Positions 1 to 4,964 of a stretch of DNA of 8,329 bases are shown here, piece after piece (the stretch's first letter is position 1; every line of letters begins with the position of its first letter). A program made the translations under genes and the position numbers. The stretch comes from an uncultured Solirubrobacterales bacterium. GTDB lineage: Bacteria; Actinomycetota; Thermoleophilia; Solirubrobacterales; Solirubrobacteraceae. The notes under the pieces are model-generated. The model ran no database searches, had not been told where the DNA came from, and saw only the letters and a program-made list of their open reading frames with translations. Location: the NCBI GenBank assembly GCA_903959665.1, contig CAJBXY010000209.1:1-8329 (forward strand). The letters run 5' to 3'.

Positions 1-361
1 CCGCGACGGCTTGACGATCGCGATGATGATCGGCACGGCAATCGTCTTCATTCCGGGCGTCGCGTCGGCTGGAGCGATGCTCGTCACGCCGCAGATCCTG
101 CTGCTTGGCGCCGTCATCGGCCTGCTCAGCTCGCTGATCCCCTACAGCTTCGAGCTGGAGGCGCTCAGACGAATGCCAGCGCGCGTCTTCGGAACGCTGA
201 TGAGCATTGAGCCGGCCGTCGCTGTGCTCGCCGGTTTCATCATCCTCAGCCAGAAGCCGACGCTGTTTGAGCTGTTCGCAATTTCACTGGTTGTAATCGC
301 AAGCGTCGGCGTAACGCGGAGCGCTCGGGCGCTGCCAGCCGAGGCTGCGATCGAGGCCTAG
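1..361 (+). CDS. EamA/RhtA-like drug/metabolite exporter, 3' end only
   Basis: This is the C-terminal part of an integral membrane transporter of the drug/metabolite transporter superfamily (EamA domain). The 5' end lies outside the window; the frame is open from base 2 and closes with TAG at 359-361. The visible ~119 residues hold about four hydrophobic helices. The stretch PYSFELEALRRMPARVFGTL followed by MSIEPAVAVLAGFIILSQ is the pattern of the second EamA repeat in RhtA-like threonine/homoserine exporters. That family probably exports amino acids or similar metabolites by proton antiport; the substrate here cannot be read from the fragment. The next gene, pgsA, starts 50 bp downstream on the same strand, so co-transcription is possible, although an 18-bp GC palindrome sits between them. 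The family call is firm, the RhtA subfamily likely. Confidence 0.88.
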   Translation, partial: RDGLTIAMMIGTAIVFIPGVASAGAMLVTPQILLLGAVIGLLSSLIPYSFELEALRRMPARVFGTLMSIEPAVAVLAGFIILSQKPTLFELFAISLVVIASVGVTRSARALPAEAAIEA

Positions 362-375
362 AGCGCCAAGCTGCA

Positions 376-393
376 GCGCCGGCGCGCCGGCGC
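376..393. repeat. 18-bp perfect GC palindrome between exporter gene and pgsA
   Basis: The sequence GCGCCGGCGCGCCGGCGC equals its own reverse complement. As RNA it can fold into a 7-bp stem with a CGCG loop. It begins 14 bases after the exporter stop codon and ends 18 bases before the pgsA start. No T-tract follows, so it is not a standard intrinsic terminator. It may slow polymerase, stabilise an mRNA end, or be a chance product of high GC. Confidence 0.5.
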
Positions 394-411
394 GCAATAC
401 TGCGGGGAGCC

Positions 412-987
412 GTGTTCACGCTAAACCTGCCAAATCTGCTGACCGTGCTGCGGATCCTGCTCGTTCCGGTGCTCGTCGTCGCGCTGCTCTCCCACGGCGG
501 TCAAACAAGCGACGTGCTCGCCGCCGTCGTCTTCGCCGCCGCTTCAGTGACCGACGCGCTCGACGGTTGGTTGGCGCGCACGCGCGAGCAGATCACAACC
601 TTCGGCAAGCTGATGGATCCTGTCGCAGACAAGCTGCTGATCATCGCCGCATTGCTTTCGCTCGTCTCACTCGGGCGGCTCGCGGCATGGGTCGCGATGG
701 TGATCGTGGCGCGCGAGTTTGCTGTCACCGTCGCACGGATCTCCGCCCGCTCCGAGGGCGTCGTGATCGCCGCAAACTGGTGGGGGAAGGTCAAGACCGG
801 CGTTCAGGTACTGACGATCTTCTTGCTGATTCTGCTCGTCCCCTCACCGACTTGGATCGATTGGCTCGTTTACCTGATGGTCGCCGTCACGGTGGTCAGC
901 GGAGTCGACTATTTCTTCGGCATGCGCCGCCTGATGCGTGAGGCGGAACTGCGGCGCGCGCAGCTGCGCGAAGGGTCGCCGCAATGA
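412..987 (+). CDS. pgsA: CDP-diacylglycerol--glycerol-3-phosphate 3-phosphatidyltransferase
   Basis: PgsA transfers a phosphatidyl group from CDP-diacylglycerol to glycerol-3-phosphate, giving phosphatidylglycerophosphate and CMP, the committed step to phosphatidylglycerol and cardiolipin in the cytoplasmic membrane. The 191-residue protein has the usual family length and opens with NLPNLLTVLRILLVP, the typical PgsA start. The full CDP-alcohol phosphotransferase signature D-x2-D-G-x2-A-R-x8-G-x3-D-x3-D is present, with metal and catalytic aspartates at D48, D51, D69 and D73. Several hydrophobic helices follow. The GTG start at 412 has a GGGGAG ribosome-binding site at 404-409, which decides this start. 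The stop overlaps the next start (ATGA at 984-987), indicating translational coupling. Related CDP-alcohol transferases such as phosphatidylinositol phosphate synthases share the signature, but the N-terminus and downstream sequence favour PgsA. Confidence 0.93.
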   Translation: MFTLNLPNLLTVLRILLVPVLVVALLSHGGQTSDVLAAVVFAAASVTDALDGWLARTREQITTFGKLMDPVADKLLIIAALLSLVSLGRLAAWVAMVIVAREFAVTVARISARSEGVVIAANWWGKVKTGVQVLTIFLLILLVPSPTWIDWLVYLMVAVTVVSGVDYFFGMRRLMREAELRRAQLREGSPQ

Positions 988-1400
988 AATGGGCCTTTGC
1001 GTTTCTCGCCGTCGCAATCATCGCCTCGTTTGGCACGGCGATCTACATCGTGCTCGGCAATCGCGACCCCGTTCCCAATGAGATCTCAGCCTGCGTCAAG
1101 AAGGCCGGGCTGGCCCAGGCGCGCTCGCAGGACGCGCTCAGCGCGGTGCGCGCCGACATCGCTGCCGGCGGGCTGACGATCGCCCAGCGGTGGGACTGGG
1201 GGAAAACCCGCGGCGTGTTGTTCGAAGGGCCAGGGAAGAGCTACGCGATGCTGGCGCTATGGAACTCCGACTCAACCTCTCTAGCCAATGCCGACGCCGG
1301 GCAGAAGGTTTTCAACGCCCCCGGAGCATTGCCGCTGGTGAGCGTCGAAGTGCCCGACAACGGCGTCCTTCTCAGCTGCGCTCAGCGCGCCAGCAGCTAA
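984..1400 (+). CDS. Small single-pass envelope protein of unknown function, coupled to pgsA
   Basis: I do not recognise this 138-residue protein. Residues 3-25 form one hydrophobic helix after MKW, acting as a membrane anchor or uncleaved signal, and the remaining ~110 residues should be extracytoplasmic. That part has two cysteines, C37 and C132, which could form a disulfide joining its ends, and a central segment (DWGKTRGVLFEGPGKSYAML) that looks like beta strands. The ATG overlaps the pgsA stop (ATGA), so translation is likely coupled to pgsA and the protein made in step with it; a link to the membrane or lipid surface is a guess from context. Its TAA stop at 1398-1400 overlaps the stop of the convergent cyclohydrolase gene, leaving no room for a separate terminator. 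Confidence 0.8.
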   Translation: MKWAFAFLAVAIIASFGTAIYIVLGNRDPVPNEISACVKKAGLAQARSQDALSAVRADIAAGGLTIAQRWDWGKTRGVLFEGPGKSYAMLALWNSDSTSLANADAGQKVFNAPGALPLVSVEVPDNGVLLSCAQRASS

Positions 1401-2479
1401 CGGCCGCCAGCGTCGAGCCACTCGCGCATCGAGGTGTGATGCATCAGGTGTTCGTCTGTTGCGATCTCGCGCCGCAGCTCACCGAGCAGGCCGAAGCGCT
1501 CAGCGGTCACGTTGTGCTGGTGAATCGTCTCAAGGTTCTCTTGGCGAGCGGAGACGAAGGTCGCGTCGTCAAGCTCGCCGTAGCGTTCGATCACGCCCTG
1601 GATCACTTCGCGCACGCAGTCCTCAACAAAACGCGGGCGGCTGTGCGCCTTCTCAACGACTGAGCCCTCGTCAGAGCGCTTCATCAGCTCGTAGATCTCG
1701 CTCGACATCGAGCCTTCAACGATTGCCAGCAGGTCGGCGGCCTCAACGTCCAGCTCGCTGCCCTCAACCGAGCCGAGGTAGAGCGTTCCAAGGCCTCGCT
1801 GGTTGTGTGTGGCGATCGGAACGGCGGCGATGATCTGCTCAATCTCGTCGTCTTCGAAGCCTTGAGCGCTGAGTCGGTCGCGGGCCGTCGCGGCTACCAG
1901 CTCTTGGGCGCATGGGCAGGCCGTCATTCCTTGAGCGGTAACACCAACAAGACGCCGCGTTCCCGCGTCGCTTGCCAGCGCAGCCCCGTGGAGCGTGTAA
2001 ATCTCTTGCGTCGTGATCCCTGAAACCGGTGCCGGTTTGTGCTCCGGGTAGCGGGCGATGATCGTCACCTCGGCGCGGCGCGCTCCTTGACGCTCGCGCA
2101 CGCTCTCAGCGATCTTCTGCGCCAGCTGCTCGGCGCGCAGCGCCGTTCCTTCAACGGCGAACTCGCCGATCGCCTCGTTGACAACCTCCTCGAAGCGCGA
2201 CATGTGAGCGCCCTTCTGCTTTGGCCCAAGGTCAACGAAGCATTCAAGCTGCGCGTGGTAGGACTGCTCGGCGCCTGGCTTGCCGATGCGGATCACCTTC
2301 TCAACTCCGGTCACGCCGACGCGAGAGAGCGAGACGTGAATCTCAGGCTTGTAGTTCTGAACGTCGGGCGAGCTGCTTAGAGCTGAAAGTTCCACCTTAG
2401 GACCTGCCTTAAGTTGGGGTTGAAGGGAGGGTAGCCCAGCTTCGATCGCGCTTGTGCTATTAATCACATTGTCGATCAC
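1397..2479 (-). CDS. mptA: GTP cyclohydrolase, type IB, archaeal MptA-like (FolE2/MptA family)
   Basis: Enzymes of this family open the ring of GTP as the first step of pterin (folate or methanopterin) synthesis. FolE2 gives 7,8-dihydroneopterin triphosphate; archaeal MptA gives the 2',3'-cyclic phosphate. Visible motifs are PDVQ with LSRVGVTGVEK at 38-61, MSRFEEVV at 93-100, ACPCAQE at 187-193 (C188 the expected metal ligand), THNQRG at 224-229 (H225), a SSEIYELMKRSDEG segment at 259-272, and ETIHQH at 317-322. The CPC and HNQR motifs lie 37 residues apart here. In typical bacterial FolE2 they are about 12 apart, and the longer spacing is the MptA arrangement. At 360 residues it is somewhat longer than the usual ~300-320, with ~36 extra residues at the N-terminus. 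The start is uncertain: GTG at 2479 has only a GGAG 15 bases upstream, and GTG at 2467 is an alternative. No other pterin gene is visible nearby. Confidence 0.9.
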   Translation of the reverse strand: MIDNVINSTSAIEAGLPSLQPQLKAGPKVELSALSSSPDVQNYKPEIHVSLSRVGVTGVEKVIRIGKPGAEQSYHAQLECFVDLGPKQKGAHMSRFEEVVNEAIGEFAVEGTALRAEQLAQKIAESVRERQGARRAEVTIIARYPEHKPAPVSGITTQEIYTLHGAALASDAGTRRLVGVTAQGMTACPCAQELVAATARDRLSAQGFEDDEIEQIIAAVPIATHNQRGLGTLYLGSVEGSELDVEAADLLAIVEGSMSSEIYELMKRSDEGSVVEKAHSRPRFVEDCVREVIQGVIERYGELDDATFVSARQENLETIHQHNVTAERFGLLGELRREIATDEHLMHHTSMREWLDAGGR

Positions 2480-2523
2480 GGCTTGGCCGCATTGCTCCGG
2501 ACTTCTTTGGTTACGAGCGAGGC

Positions 2524-2536
2524 GAACGAATCGTTC
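2524..2536. promoter_or_regulatory. 13-bp palindrome, candidate operator between mptA and the sigma gene
   Basis: GAACGA-A-TCGTTC is a perfect inverted repeat of 6-bp arms around one base. It lies 45 bp upstream of the mptA start and 92 bp upstream of the sigma-factor start, in the divergent intergenic region. It resembles the actinobacterial/Bacillus LexA box (GAAC-N4-GTTC), but the half-sites are five bases apart rather than four, so LexA binding is doubtful. It may serve another regulator, or be chance. Confidence 0.35.
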
Positions 2537-2561
2537 AATCGGATTAGGTCACGTTTCAGTA

Positions 2562-2605
2562 GGGGAGTTGTGTGGGGAGGGGGGGCCGTCTGGAGAACGG
2601 CTCTC
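2562..2605 (+). other. G-tract run and overlapping hairpin in the sigma-factor leader
   Basis: Three G runs (2562-2565, 2574-2577, 2579-2585) could form a G-quadruplex if the last run is split. G2581 to T2589 can instead pair with A2597 to C2605, giving a 9-bp stem with two G-T wobbles and a 7-base loop, CTGGAGA. Both structures need the same Gs at 2581-2585, so they exclude each other. The hairpin ends 14 bases before the GAGGAG ribosome-binding site. No promoter is clear enough to say whether the region is transcribed with the gene. Confidence 0.35.
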
Positions 2606-2627
2606 GCAATTTCTTAATTGAGGAGCT

Positions 2628-3773
2628 GTGGAGAGAATGCAGGCAACCAAGAGCGCAGGATTGCTCGCCGATGAGGCCCCAGTCTGGGAGCTGGCCGAGC
2701 TGAAGCCACTGATCGTCACCGGGCAGGAGAAGGGTTTCCTGACCGTGGGGCAGATTACGAAATGCTTTGAAGAGGTTGAGGTTTCGAAGGAGCAGGTGCA
2801 GGAGCTTCACGGCCACTTGAAGGAGATGGGGATCGATCTCTTGGCCGAAGGCGACGACGGCTCCGGCCCGCCACTGACCGAAGGCGCGCCGAAGCGCAGC
2901 AGGAAGGCATCGGGCGCAAAGAACGATGAGATCGACCTGACTGTTGAGCCGAGCCTCGATTCACTGCGCCTCTACCTGCGCTCGATCGGCCGCGTGCCAC
3001 TACTGAGCGCCGTCGAGGAGGTGTCGCTCGCCAAGCGGATCGAGCGCGGCGACATGAACGCCAAGCAGCACATGGTTGAAGCGAACCTGCGGCTCGTCGT
3101 TTCGATCGCCAAGGGCTACCTCGGCCGTGGCCTGACCTTCCTTGACCTGATTCAAGAGGGTTCGCTGGGGCTGATCCGCGCCGTTGAGAAGTTCGACTAC
3201 CGCCGCGGCTACAAGTTTTCGACCTACGCCACTTGGTGGATCCGCCAGGCCGTCACGCGCGCGATCGCCGACAAGGGGCGGACGATCCGCATTCCCGTCC
3301 ACATGGTCGAGAAGCTGAACAAGGTCGTTCACGTTGAGCGCCAGCTCGTTCAGTCGCTCGGCCGCGAACCAACGCCGGAGGAGATTGCCGAGGAGCTCGA
3401 GTGCAGCACCGAAGATGTGCGTGAGATTCTGCGCGTAAGCCAGCAGCCGATCTCGCTTGAGAAGCCGGTCGGCGACGAGGACGACTCGCAGCTCGGTGAT
3501 TTTGTCGAGGACGACGGCGTCGTCTCACCGTTCGACCTGACCTCCGATTCGCTGCGACGTGAGAACGTTTACCGCGCGCTGAGCACGCTGCCCGCGCGCG
3601 AGCGCGACGTGATCATCATGCGCTTCGGGATCGGCGGCGGCAAGCCTCGAACGCTGGAGGAGGTCGGCCGCGCCTTTGACGTTACGCGCGAGCGAATCCG
3701 CCAGATCGAGAACCACACGCTGAAGAAGCTGGAGTCGCTGCCGGAGGCCCAGAAGCTGCGCGACAGCGCCTGA
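2628..3773 (+). CDS. rpoD: Primary RNA polymerase sigma factor, RpoD/SigA type
   Basis: This sigma-70 factor directs core RNA polymerase to housekeeping promoters. All parts of a group 1 factor are present in 381 residues. A region 1.1-like helical domain spans ~20-70. An acidic/basic linker follows. Region 1.2 lies at 109-141 (DSLRLYLRSIGRVPLLSAVE). Region 2 spans 146-216, with ANLRLVVSIAKGY, the 2.3-2.4 segment FSTYATWWIRQAVTRAI for -10 melting, and the RTIRIPVHM end. Region 3 is ~225-300 and ends in an acidic finger (GDEDDSQLGDFVEDD). Region 4 spans 312-375, with TLEEVGRAFDVTRERIRQIE as the -35 helix-turn-helix. Length is close to Bacillus SigA and shorter than Streptomyces HrdB. The start is not settled: GTG at 2628 is only 2 bases from GAGGAG, while ATG at 2637 (residue 4) is 11 bases from it. 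A second SigA-like paralogue elsewhere cannot be excluded, so the primary role is inferred from the domains. Confidence 0.93.
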   Translation: MERMQATKSAGLLADEAPVWELAELKPLIVTGQEKGFLTVGQITKCFEEVEVSKEQVQELHGHLKEMGIDLLAEGDDGSGPPLTEGAPKRSRKASGAKNDEIDLTVEPSLDSLRLYLRSIGRVPLLSAVEEVSLAKRIERGDMNAKQHMVEANLRLVVSIAKGYLGRGLTFLDLIQEGSLGLIRAVEKFDYRRGYKFSTYATWWIRQAVTRAIADKGRTIRIPVHMVEKLNKVVHVERQLVQSLGREPTPEEIAEELECSTEDVREILRVSQQPISLEKPVGDEDDSQLGDFVEDDGVVSPFDLTSDSLRRENVYRALSTLPARERDVIIMRFGIGGGKPRTLEEVGRAFDVTRERIRQIENHTLKKLESLPEAQKLRDSA

Positions 3774-3777
3774 GCTC

Positions 3778-3783
3778 TACACT
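3778..3783 (+). promoter_or_regulatory. Possible -10 element for tRNA-Tyr
   Basis: TACACT fits the actinobacterial TAnnnT -10 pattern. It starts 5 bases after the sigma-factor stop codon and would place a transcript start about 10 bases before the tRNA. No convincing -35 lies 16-18 bases upstream, within the end of the sigma gene. The tRNA may instead be processed from read-through of the sigma mRNA. Confidence 0.3.
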
Positions 3784-3799
3784 TCCGGGCGCTGTGCTC

Positions 3800-3881
3800 G
3801 GCGGGATGTCCGAGTGGTTAAAGGAGACGGGCTGTAAACCCGTTGGCTCTGCCTACGCAGGTTCGAATCCTGCTCCCGCCA
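3800..3881 (+). tRNA. tRNA-Tyr (anticodon GTA)
   Basis: The 82-base cloverleaf is complete. The acceptor stem pairs GGCGGGA (3800-3806) with TCCCGCC (3874-3880), and the discriminator is A3881. The D-stem is TCC/GGA with a GAGTGGTTAAA-type loop. The anticodon stem ACGGG/CCCGT holds loop CTGTAAA with GTA at 3834-3836. A long class II variable arm (GGC-TCT-GCC) matches bacterial tRNA-Tyr. The T-stem GCAGG/CCTGC carries loop TTCGAAT. The 3' CCA is not encoded (T follows A3881), so it must be added by CCA-adding enzyme. It lies 26 bp after the sigma gene. The stop codon of the opposite-strand membrane gene falls inside its variable arm. Confidence 0.97.
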
Positions 3882-4494
3882 TCGGTTTGCCCGTGGGCGC
3901 TCGTAATCCGCAGTCTTCATAGACGGCCCGCAGCAGCGCGTCGTAGTCGCCGCTTTGAAGGTCGCCGAAGGGGTCGCGCGTGTAGCTAAGCAGCGTGCCG
4001 AAGGGGAGCGAGAAGGCGGCACGCATCGCCAGCAAGCGGCGCTGCTCTTCGCTTTGGGCGCTTAGAACCTGCGCGGCAACGTTTAGCTGGCGGATCTTGC
4101 GAATCCGTCGCGGCATCGCGCCGATCAGCAGCAGCGCTGATGGGATCAGAAAGGTCAGCCATCCGAGCAGCTGCGCCAGCTGTTCGATCGCCAGCTCACC
4201 TTGGCGGCCAGCGGCGACTGCGTTGCCACCTGTCGCCTGGCCTGCGTCGCGCAGCGCGCCGCCCAGGTCGCCGCCGACGAGCGGCACGTTGCCGAGCGCG
4301 TCGCCGGCCTGCGTGAACCCGTCGCGGACCGAGTTGCCGGCGTCCTGAACGCCGCGGCCGAGGCTGGCGATGTCGTCAACGGTGTTGTTGACCTTCATTC
4401 CCAGCCAAGCGAAGACGACCAGCAGCGCAAGCAGCAGCAGGTCGGCAACGACGGCGCGGGTGCGAAGGGCGGGAACCTCGGGGTAGATGCGCAT
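3853..4494 (-). CDS. Two-pass membrane protein of unknown function
   Basis: I do not recognise this protein. Counted from ATG 4494 it has 213 residues. TM1 is at ~15-33 and TM2 at ~108-127, followed by RR/RK (PRRIRKIRQ), the positive-inside pattern for a cytoplasmic C-terminal half. Between the helices is an external ~75-residue stretch rich in Gly, Asp and Ala with repeating D-x-G and A-G-D units (VQDAGNSVRDGFTQAGDALG, then VGGDLGGALRDAG), probably amphipathic helices. The cytoplasmic tail of ~85 residues is mixed helix. The frame runs upstream to TTG 4599, but that would cover the ribosome-binding site of the divergent gene, so ATG 4494 or GTG 4566 is preferred. Neither has a clear ribosome-binding site. 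The last residues (AGAGFEPA) are encoded by the antisense of tRNA-Tyr, so the C-terminus is not under normal protein selection. Confidence 0.65.
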   Translation of the reverse strand: MRIYPEVPALRTRAVVADLLLLALLVVFAWLGMKVNNTVDDIASLGRGVQDAGNSVRDGFTQAGDALGNVPLVGGDLGGALRDAGQATGGNAVAAGRQGELAIEQLAQLLGWLTFLIPSALLLIGAMPRRIRKIRQLNVAAQVLSAQSEEQRRLLAMRAAFSLPFGTLLSYTRDPFGDLQSGDYDALLRAVYEDCGLRAPTGKPMAGAGFEPA

Positions 4495-4505
4495 CGGCCA
4501 ATTCT

Positions 4506-4538
4506 GCCCGCTGGCCCGGAGCGCTTGGCCGAGCGGGC
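4506..4538. repeat. Imperfect inverted repeat in the divergent intergenic region
   Basis: GCCCGCT (4506-4512) pairs with AGCGGGC (4532-4538). After a one-base bulge, GGCC (4513-4516) pairs with GGCC (4527-4530), leaving a 10-base loop. It lies between the starts of the membrane protein and the alpha/beta-barrel-like protein. It could be a bidirectional operator or a structured leader. No matching regulator is visible in the window. Confidence 0.35.
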
Positions 4539-4603
4539 GCGATCGACGTGCCTTCAGTACGCTCACCGCTGCCAACCAATCGACTTCCCAGGAGAACAAC
4601 TAG

Positions 4604-4906
4604 ATGAGCACAGTGATCGAGTTCACAATGCACGCCAACCCCGGCCAGTACGACCACCTGCTTGAGGTGTACTCAGAGTTCGCCGAGTACATGAAGGACA
4701 GCCACGAGGGCCTAAAGCAGGTACTGGTAGTCGGCGATCCGGCCAGCGGGCTTGTCCGCGGCATCGGCGTCTTCGAAACGTCGGATCAGGCCGAAGAGGT
4801 CAACAGCGAAGAGGTCTTCGCCGACTTCAATTCGAAAGTGACGCCGCTGATCTCAGGCAGTCCGGAACGGATTGAGCTGAACCTCGTCCACACCTTCACG
4901 CGCTAG
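4604..4906 (+). CDS. Small dimeric alpha/beta-barrel-like protein (ABM-like), function unknown
   Basis: The 100-residue soluble protein has the length and strand-helix pattern of the dimeric ferredoxin-like barrel family, which includes antibiotic biosynthesis monooxygenases, EthD and heme-degrading relatives. It opens with a beta strand (TVIEFTMHANPGQ), then a helix (YDHLLEVYSEFAEYMKD), a strand with a turn (LKQVLVVGDPASGLVRGIGV), a second helix (SDQAEEVNSEEVFADFNSKV), and a last strand (RIELNLVHTFTR). No catalytic residue can be picked out, so it may be a binding or stress protein rather than an oxygenase. ATG 4604 has GGAGA at 4591-4595 with an 8-base spacer, one of the clearest starts in the window. 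A hairpin and 58 bases separate it from the channel gene downstream. The fold call is moderate; the function is open. Confidence 0.8.
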   Translation: MSTVIEFTMHANPGQYDHLLEVYSEFAEYMKDSHEGLKQVLVVGDPASGLVRGIGVFETSDQAEEVNSEEVFADFNSKVTPLISGSPERIELNLVHTFTR

Positions 4907-4921
4907 CAAGAGCCTGCAGTG

Positions 4922-4946
4922 CCGCCGGGCGAAAAGCGTCCGGCGG
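4922..4946 (+). terminator. GC-rich hairpin between the barrel protein and channel genes
   Basis: CCGCCGG (4922-4928) pairs with CCGGCGG (4940-4946), extended inward by a G-T and a C-G pair around the loop GAAAAGC. It begins 15 bases after the upstream stop codon. The sequence after it (TGGTGGTTCC) is a poor T-tract, so it may be a weak or U-less terminator, or an mRNA stabiliser. Confidence 0.45.
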
Positions 4947-4964
4947 TGGTGGTTCCCTAGTTCG

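Noticed and set aside
1190..1663. Plus-strand frame of 157 residues spanning the end of the envelope gene and mptA
   Set aside because: It is out of frame with two better-supported genes, Arg-rich, and lacks a start signal.
2524..2536. LexA/SOS box
   Set aside because: The half-sites GAAC and GTTC are five bases apart, not four, and neither flanking gene is a typical SOS gene. I keep it only as an unassigned palindrome.
2480..2627. Zur box or riboswitch controlling mptA
   Set aside because: Some FolE2 genes are zinc-regulated, but I find no Zur-like AT-rich palindrome and no recognisable riboswitch core here.
3777..4022. Minus-strand frame of 81 residues containing WREQDSNLRRQS
   Set aside because: It is mostly the antisense of tRNA-Tyr plus another frame of the membrane gene. 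The QDSNLRR-type peptide is a well-known product of translating tRNA antisense strands.
4495..4599. Upstream extension of the membrane gene to TTG 4599
   Set aside because: It would overlap the ribosome-binding site of the divergent gene, adds an Arg-rich non-signal N-terminus, and uses a rare start codon without a ribosome-binding site.
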